Assembly: GCA_035601575.1 (NCBI GenBank)
Contig: DATNNZ010000051.1
Coordinates: 43,474-107,473, forward strand
Length of the DNA stretch: 64,000 bases
Direction: 5' to 3'
From: DASTDH01 sp035601575
Lineage (GTDB): Bacteria; Verrucomicrobiota; Verrucomicrobiia; Chthoniobacterales; JAFAMB01
Shown here: in pieces, positions 59,051 through 64,000 of the stretch
Numbering within the stretch: the stretch's first letter is position 1
Layout of the letters: the number at the start of each line of letters is the position of its first letter
Position numbers and translations under genes: made by a program
The notes under the pieces: model-generated
The model's input: only the letters and a program-made list of their open reading frames with translations
What the model was told of the DNA's origin: nothing
The model's database searches: none

Positions 59051-60760
59051 ATGCCGAATTCCCCTCACGATCTTGGCGCGCTGTTGATCGATTTGGTCGT
59101 TCTTTGCCTCTATTTTTTCGGAATTGTTGGAATTGGTCTTTGGGCAGGACGGCGCAACCGAACCCTGAGCGAATTCGCTCTTGGCGGCCGCTCGATCCCA
59201 TGGTGGGCGGTGCTCGCATCGATCATCGCGGCGGAAACCAGCGCCGCGACCTTTTTAGGTGCGCCAACCGAAGGCTTCAAAACTCGCAGCTTCGTCTACG
59301 GCCAGATGGCGATCGGGACAGTTCTGGCCCGCGTCATCGTCGCATTCACCTTCATACGCCCGTATTACCGGTACGGAGTCCAAAGCATTTATGAGTTTCT
59401 GGACATACGATTCGGGCCACTGACAAAAAATTTGGCCAGTGCACTGTTTCTGTTCACGCGAGTGCTTATGATCGGCGCGCGTATTTATTTGGGCGGGGTT
59501 ATTATCAAAGTCATTTGGCAGTTCCTGTTTCCCAACTCGCCCATCGATCTCTGGGTTTACTTTTGGGGGATTTTGTTTGTCACTGTACTAACTACAATAT
59601 ATACGGCAGTGGGCGGTATTAAGGCAGTGGTCTGGACTGACATGATCCAGGCATGTTTGATGGTTAGTTCAGTTGCTCTCGCGGTCTGGTTAATTGTTAG
59701 TCATATTCCAGGAAGATTCGCGACGGTTAGTCAGGAGCTGGGCGGTATACCTCCTTTCTTTCAAGTCGGTTTCGATGCGGGAGATGGCTTTTGGAGTGCG
59801 GTCAAAAGCTTACTGCAAGAACCTTACACCATTGCCTCCGCTTTGATCGCTTCAACATTCATTACCATGTCAACTCACGGTACCGATCAGGACATGGTGC
59901 AGAGGATGTTAACTGCCACTGACTTCAGGAAGTCGCGGCTGTCTCTCATCACGAGCGGACTGGCCGATCTGCCGATTGCGACAAGTTTCTTGTTAGTAGG
60001 GATCCTTTTGTGGGTCTTCTATAAAATCCGACCTGATTCCAATCTGCCGGCGGCCGACAACGAGATCTTCGCGTATTACATCATCACCCAGATGCCGGTG
60101 GGCTTGCGTGGGTTGATCGTGGCAGGGGTTTTTGCCACGATGATGGGATCGACGTCCGCGGCGTTAAATGCTCTGGCCACGAGCTTTACGAAAGATTTCT
60201 TTCTTCCGTATTTCCCGCATCGCAACTCGCAAGGAACGGCGATTTGGGCAGCTAGGGCCTCGACCGTGGTGTTCGCCGGATTGATTATTATCGTTGCGAT
60301 GGCGACGGCGGTGGCGGTGTTGATTGATCCGAAGCTGACGATTATCGCGATTGTATTTCAAATTGCGGGATATACTTACGGGGCATTGCTTGGTGTGTTT
60401 CTAGTCGGCATGTTAACCAAGAGCCGGGGTAGCGACCAAAGCAACATCTTTGCCATGCTGTTAGCTATCGTCGCAGTTTTGGTGGTTGCCCGGGTTAAGT
60501 TACCTGGGTTCGATATAGTTAGTTTATTTAGTCAGGGCCAGCTGCGCTGGGTCGATTGGAACCTCGGCGGCTGGCTTCCACCGAGTTGGCCGGCGATCGC
60601 TGGGCCCTGGTGGGTTTTTATAGGGTGCGTCGTCTGTTTCATTGTGAGTATCAGTTTTAAGACTCCGCGGAGGCAAATTCTGCAGAGCGAAGGACGCTTG
60701 CGAGCGGCCGAAGGCCCGGCTCGGGATGGCGGAGATGTAAGTTCCGCGGCAGTCAAGTAA
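59051..60760 (+). CDS. Sodium:solute symporter family transporter
   Basis: 569-aa integral membrane protein with about thirteen transmembrane helices of the SSS (LeuT-fold) family. Landmarks include GGRSIPWWAVLASIIAAETSA (helix 2 region, split at the break), the STHGTDQDMVQRML segment and MMGSTSAALNALATSFTKDF. It couples uptake of a small solute to sodium; the substrate (sugar, amino acid, proline or other) cannot be read. The unusual closeness to argA (13 bp) suggests a shared transcript. Ends 394 bases before dnaA. Confidence 0.88.
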   Translation: MPNSPHDLGALLIDLVVLCLYFFGIVGIGLWAGRRNRTLSEFALGGRSIPWWAVLASIIAAETSAATFLGAPTEGFKTRSFVYGQMAIGTVLARVIVAFTFIRPYYRYGVQSIYEFLDIRFGPLTKNLASALFLFTRVLMIGARIYLGGVIIKVIWQFLFPNSPIDLWVYFWGILFVTVLTTIYTAVGGIKAVVWTDMIQACLMVSSVALAVWLIVSHIPGRFATVSQELGGIPPFFQVGFDAGDGFWSAVKSLLQEPYTIASALIASTFITMSTHGTDQDMVQRMLTATDFRKSRLSLITSGLADLPIATSFLLVGILLWVFYKIRPDSNLPAADNEIFAYYIITQMPVGLRGLIVAGVFATMMGSTSAALNALATSFTKDFFLPYFPHRNSQGTAIWAARASTVVFAGLIIIVAMATAVAVLIDPKLTIIAIVFQIAGYTYGALLGVFLVGMLTKSRGSDQSNIFAMLLAIVAVLVVARVKLPGFDIVSLFSQGQLRWVDWNLGGWLPPSWPAIAGPWWVFIGCVVCFIVSISFKTPRRQILQSEGRLRAAEGPARDGGDVSSAAVK

Positions 60761-61154
60761 AGAGTGAAGGCGATAGGAGAATTTATTAATCGATAGTATC
60801 GAGTTTTTGCTTGCCGCTCAGGCCGAGTCTTCTTTATTCTCCACGACGCTCGACGGAAAAAAGGCGGGTCGGTGTGAATAACTTGTGAACAAACTATGTT
60901 GGGCAGTTTTTGGTTCCGTGGAAGTGCCATTTGGCATACTTGTGACGGGCTCATCACGATGAACCGAGTGCAAATTAGATGTAGATGTGCTCAACGATTG
61001 TAACCCCTTCACTTGCTGCTGGTTCGATCGCGTTCCCTTCTTCTTTTCTCATCTAGTGGTTACCTGGAAGTCGAATCGGTTTCGGGACAGGGGATGTGGG
61101 CGACAGTGCGAATAGAACATCACCGACTGCATGCGAACTGTGGATAATGTAACT
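60761..61154. other. oriC: Probable replication origin (oriC) upstream of dnaA
   Basis: 394-bp gene-free stretch with three DnaA boxes: TGTGAATAA (60873-60881, complement of TTATTCACA, perfect), TGTGAACAA (60884-60892, one mismatch) and TGTGGATAA (61139-61147, complement of TTATCCACA, perfect). The first two are two bases apart in the same orientation. An AT-rich stretch with the palindrome TCGATAGTATCGA (60790-60802) lies 70 bases to the left and could be an unwinding site. dnaA and dnaN follow. The last box may serve dnaA autoregulation. Confidence 0.6.
61139..61147 (-). promoter_or_regulatory. Perfect DnaA box at the dnaA start
   Basis: TTATCCACA on the minus strand, the strongest DnaA-binding consensus, seven bases before the preferred dnaA ATG (61155) and inside the frame of the alternative ATG (61131). 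Its position favours the shorter protein and suggests feedback on dnaA expression. Confidence 0.7.
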
Positions 61155-62522
61155 ATGGAACAAAGCTTCCGAGGGATTTGGGAAGAGATTGCTGGCAATA
61201 TCCGGCCTCATGTAAGCACTGATGCTTTCAAGCGGTGGTTTTCCGAAATCGAACTGGTCCAAACCGACGAATGCATGCTCACCTTCCAGGTACCCAATAC
61301 GATCCATCAGCTCTGGATTGAGAGCAATTATCTACCACTTGTTCAATCTGCGACACTGGCCGTGCTGGCCGGCCCTCGAGAGATCAAATTTCGGGTAGCC
61401 GACCAGGATAAGGCGAAGGCACTTGTTCCCGACCCGGAACCGAAACCGGAAGAGCTGCCGGCGACCAGGACCTCAGAAAAGGAGGTGGAAGGGGCCGCCG
61501 TGCATGGGATGAACCCGCGGAACACCTTCGATACGTTTGTGGTCGGCTCGAACAATCAATTTGCCCATGCCGCTGGCCTGGCGGTAGCTCAATCCCCGGC
61601 GAAGACCTATAATCCCCTTTTCATCTATGGCGGAGTCGGTTTGGGCAAGACGCACCTGATGCAAGCGATCGGCCAGCACGTAACCGACCGGAAGAAAAAT
61701 TTCAAGGTGATGTATCTCTCGAGTGAGCGGTTTACCAACGAGTTCATCGATGCGATTCAGCACAACACCCTCGTCAAATTTCGCAAAAGGTATCGTCAGG
61801 CCGATCTCTTGTTAATAGACGATATCCACTTCTTGGCTGGTAAGGAGCGTTCACAAGAGGAGTTCTTTCACACGTTCAACACGCTATTCGATGGCCGCAA
61901 ACAGATTGTTTTGTCCAGCGATCGCCCAGCCAGTGAGATTTCTAACCTGGAGCATCGGTTGGTTTCGCGGTTTGAATGGGGGTTAACGGCTGAGCTTCAG
62001 CCGCCCGATATCGAAACCCGGATGGCTATTCTGCGAAAGAAAGCACAGTCCCTGCACGTTCAGCTTGCACCAGATGTTCTTGAGTTTTTGGCGCAGCGAG
62101 TTCGGACAAACGTTCGCCGGCTGGAAGGAGCGTTGATGCGAGTGGCCTCATTCGCATCGCTGAGCGGGCGCGAAGTTTCTCGAGATGCGGTTGAGCACCT
62201 GCTGCGGGACATTCTTCAGGAGGAAGCGAAGAAAACAGTGACGATCGACCAGATCCAAAGGAAAGTGGCCGAGCACTTTGACGTTAGACTGGCCGACATG
62301 ACCAGTAAGCGACGTCCCGCCAACATCGCGTTTCCTCGCCAGGTCGCGATGTATCTGGCGCGACGGCACACCAAGGCGTCGCTAAACGAAATCGGAGACG
62401 CATTCGGTGGCCGCGATCATGGTACTGTGTTGCACGCCTGCAAAACCGTTAAGGAGCGTATGACTAAGGAGGATCAGGTCCGGCAGTTGGTCTTTCTCCT
62501 TGATAGTCAACTCGAGCGTTAG
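61155..62522 (+). CDS. dnaA: Chromosomal replication initiator DnaA
   Basis: 455-aa AAA+ initiator. Domain I (about 1-85), a short linker, the AAA+ domain with Walker A GGVGLGKTH and Walker B LLLIDDIHFLAGKE, then domain IV with the DnaA-box-binding helix-turn-helix ending in DHGTVLHACKTV (commonly DHTTVLHA). Start: ATG 61155 preferred (MEQSFRGIWEEI); ATG 61131 adds eight residues across the DnaA box. No clear RBS for either. dnaN follows after 378 bases. Confidence 0.95.
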   Translation: MEQSFRGIWEEIAGNIRPHVSTDAFKRWFSEIELVQTDECMLTFQVPNTIHQLWIESNYLPLVQSATLAVLAGPREIKFRVADQDKAKALVPDPEPKPEELPATRTSEKEVEGAAVHGMNPRNTFDTFVVGSNNQFAHAAGLAVAQSPAKTYNPLFIYGGVGLGKTHLMQAIGQHVTDRKKNFKVMYLSSERFTNEFIDAIQHNTLVKFRKRYRQADLLLIDDIHFLAGKERSQEEFFHTFNTLFDGRKQIVLSSDRPASEISNLEHRLVSRFEWGLTAELQPPDIETRMAILRKKAQSLHVQLAPDVLEFLAQRVRTNVRRLEGALMRVASFASLSGREVSRDAVEHLLRDILQEEAKKTVTIDQIQRKVAEHFDVRLADMTSKRRPANIAFPRQVAMYLARRHTKASLNEIGDAFGGRDHGTVLHACKTVKERMTKEDQVRQLVFLLDSQLER

Positions 62523-62900
62523 GGGGGAGTATTGTGTGTCGCCACCCATAGCGGTAGGGCGACAGAGATCCTGCCTTCGCGGGATCTGCGGTCGTCGCTT
62601 CGCTTTGGCGCGCCCGCACCGTGCGTTTGAGGATAACCAGACAGCCGGTCGCGACCCGGCAGCCGCCGAACGGACTCGGGTTTCGTCGTACCGGCACTTT
62701 GACGGGGCCGTGACGTCTACCGCCCGAAGCACGCGACTGACAAAAACATCATCCTCACGACGCAATCATTGACCGAAAGAAAGATTTTATTTAAGCAGCG
62801 AAAGGTGATTGACTGGTTCGAATCTCCTTGACGTTCGCTTTTGCCCTCCTCTCAGCGACTTGCGGAGGGAAGGGGCACATGATTTTATATCCCATACACC
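62523..62900. other. dnaA-dnaN intergenic region with tandem hairpins
   Basis: 378 bases without a gene. The left part holds two adjacent hairpins (62537-62564 and 62566-62587) and the near-palindrome GCCGGTCGCGACCCGGC (about 62645). The right part is AT-richer and has no perfect DnaA box that I could find. Some bacteria place oriC here, but box content favours the region upstream of dnaA. Confidence 0.5.
62537..62587 (+). terminator. Tandem hairpins after dnaA
   Basis: TGTCGCC-AC-C... pairs with GGGCGACA (62537-62564), and directly after it AGATCCTGC-CTTC-GCGGGATCT (62566-62587) forms a 9-bp stem with a 4-base loop. They begin 15 bases after the dnaA stop. No T-run follows, so this is a possible terminator or pause element only. 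Confidence 0.4.
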
Positions 62901-63995
62901 ATGAAATTTAGTGTCAGTAAGGACAAGCTGCTTGAAGGTCTATCAACAGTGCAGAACGTGGTCAGTACAAGAACTACTCTGCCCATTCTGTCCAATGTGT
63001 TACTGCAAGCAGCCGACGGAAAAATCCGGCTGACTACGACTGACTTGGACGTGGGAGTACAGGGAAGTGTAGAAGCGCAAGTCGAACGGACCGGGGCAAC
63101 GACGTTGCCCGCTCGGCGGTTGTTTTCTATCGTCCGAGAGTTGCCGGCGTCCGAGATATACTTCGATGTGGACACGAAGAATTTGGCTGCGATCCGCAGT
63201 GGCTCCAGTTATTTCAAGATCCTTGGGCTTCCGGAAGAAGAGTTCCCGCCGCTGACTCGATTCGAAGACGCAAGAGTGTTTACGATTGCCCAGAAAGCTC
63301 TCAAGGACGGGCTAAAGAAGACCTCCTACGCTATCTCGACCGATGAGACGCGCTACGTGTTGAACGGAATTCTTTTCTCATTCAAAGAAAATAGGTTGAC
63401 GTTAGTGGCCACGGATGGCCGCCGGCTAGCCTTGGTAGATCTCGATCTCGAGTTTCCCAAGAGTCAGGAAGTTGATCTGATTGTTCCGACCAAAGCAGTG
63501 ATCGAACTGCAGCGACTTCTACGTGAAGAGGGAGACATGAAGGTCACCGTAGGAGATAACCAGATCGCATTTGAGCTCAACGAATCTTTCCTCGTTTCCA
63601 AGCTGATCGAAGGCAATTATCCAAATTACCGTCAAGTCATTCCGAGTGAAGCGAAAGAGCGAGTGACACTCGAACGAGAGACTTTCTTGAATGCCGCTCG
63701 CCGCGTTTCATTGCTCGCCAGTGAAAAATCGAATTCGGTGAAGCTGATATTCACAAAGGGAAATATCGATATAGTGGCAAACACACCGGACGTTGGTGAA
63801 GCCAAGGAATCGCTGCCGGTCATGTATAAAGGCAAAGATTTTTCTATCGCCTTCAATCCGGAATTTCTCATGGCCCCGCTTCGGAACCTTTCAGAGGATG
63901 AGATCTATTTGGATCTGATAGACGAAATGAGTCCGGGGGTGATCAAAATCGCTGGCCCATTCTTGTACGTTCTCATGCCGATGCGACTGAGCTAG
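62901..63995 (+). CDS. dnaN: DNA polymerase III beta clamp
   Basis: 364-aa sliding clamp, a dimeric ring that tethers DNA polymerase III. Three clamp-fold repeats are visible, starting with MKFSVSKDKLLEGLSTVQNVVSTR (landmark split across residues 1-24) and ending in the conserved PxMPMRL tail (VLMPMRLS), which contributes to the protein-binding cleft. Full length; the stop TAG is five bases before the window ends. With dnaA this gives the common dnaA-dnaN order next to the origin. Confidence 0.96.
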   Translation: MKFSVSKDKLLEGLSTVQNVVSTRTTLPILSNVLLQAADGKIRLTTTDLDVGVQGSVEAQVERTGATTLPARRLFSIVRELPASEIYFDVDTKNLAAIRSGSSYFKILGLPEEEFPPLTRFEDARVFTIAQKALKDGLKKTSYAISTDETRYVLNGILFSFKENRLTLVATDGRRLALVDLDLEFPKSQEVDLIVPTKAVIELQRLLREEGDMKVTVGDNQIAFELNESFLVSKLIEGNYPNYRQVIPSEAKERVTLERETFLNAARRVSLLASEKSNSVKLIFTKGNIDIVANTPDVGEAKESLPVMYKGKDFSIAFNPEFLMAPLRNLSEDEIYLDLIDEMSPGVIKIAGPFLYVLMPMRLS

Positions 63996-64000
63996 CGGCC

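Noticed and set aside
62811..62830. GGTTCGAATC, resembling a tRNA T-loop, before dnaN
   Set aside because: The flanking bases do not form a T-stem, and no acceptor or anticodon arms can be drawn around it.

Overview
The window is a gene-dense bacterial chromosome segment, almost entirely core genes. The content points to the PVC superphylum and most likely a soil-type Verrucomicrobiota (inference, no rRNA gene is present). The pointers are: a complete mraZ-to-ftsZ division and cell wall cluster containing a MurC-MurB fusion and a LysM protein; an FtsZ with a divergent T7 loop; a GreA carrying an N-terminal extension of about 450 residues, as in chlamydiae; and meso-diaminopimelate-type MurE.

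Layout. 1-6.2 kb: hpt and moaD, a truncated FAD oxidoreductase remnant next to a DUF2293 gene, then a minus-strand block (yajQ, GT9 glycosyltransferase, metallophosphoesterase, acylphosphatase, nuoA and a small protein). 6.2-24.5 kb: mraZ, rsmH, ftsL, ftsI, murE, murF, mraY, murD, LysM protein, ftsW, murG, murC-murB, ftsQ, ftsA, ftsZ, nearly all overlapping by a few bases. An MraZ-type operator lies before mraZ and a probable internal promoter before ftsQ. 24.6-32.4 kb: Fur-family regulator, Bax-inhibitor-like membrane protein, purK, DUF192 lipoprotein, PolX, a HAD phosphatase and a GT4 glycosyltransferase. 32.5-36 kb: greA-eno-ftsB operon (minus). 36.2-40.3 kb: a secreted protein, a predicted outer-membrane barrel and an ABC-2 transporter in one plus-strand run. 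40.4-46.7 kb: mreB-mreC-mreD-mrdA-rng (minus), the elongation counterpart of the division cluster. 46.9-53 kb: UbiA-like and UbiD-like genes, moaA-moaC-mog, a lipoprotein and a LysR regulator. 53-60.8 kb: rlmD-like methyltransferase, pckG, ndk, HAD hydrolase, argA and a sodium:solute symporter. 60.8-64 kb: a probable oriC with DnaA boxes, then dnaA and dnaN.

Together the window carries most of the morphogenesis machinery (precursor synthesis, septal and lateral synthases, FtsZ/FtsA/FtsQ/FtsL/FtsB and MreBCD) plus the replication start region. I saw no insertion sequence, prophage, CRISPR array, rRNA or tRNA. The least explained material is intergenic: inverted arrays of 7-bp units at gene junctions (two of them between convergent genes), 9-bp unit arrays, a 99-bp element with perfect 18-bp inverted ends, and a possible structured RNA upstream of ndk. 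The most interesting unknown coding segment is the four-gene envelope/ABC export-like run at 36.2-40.3 kb.
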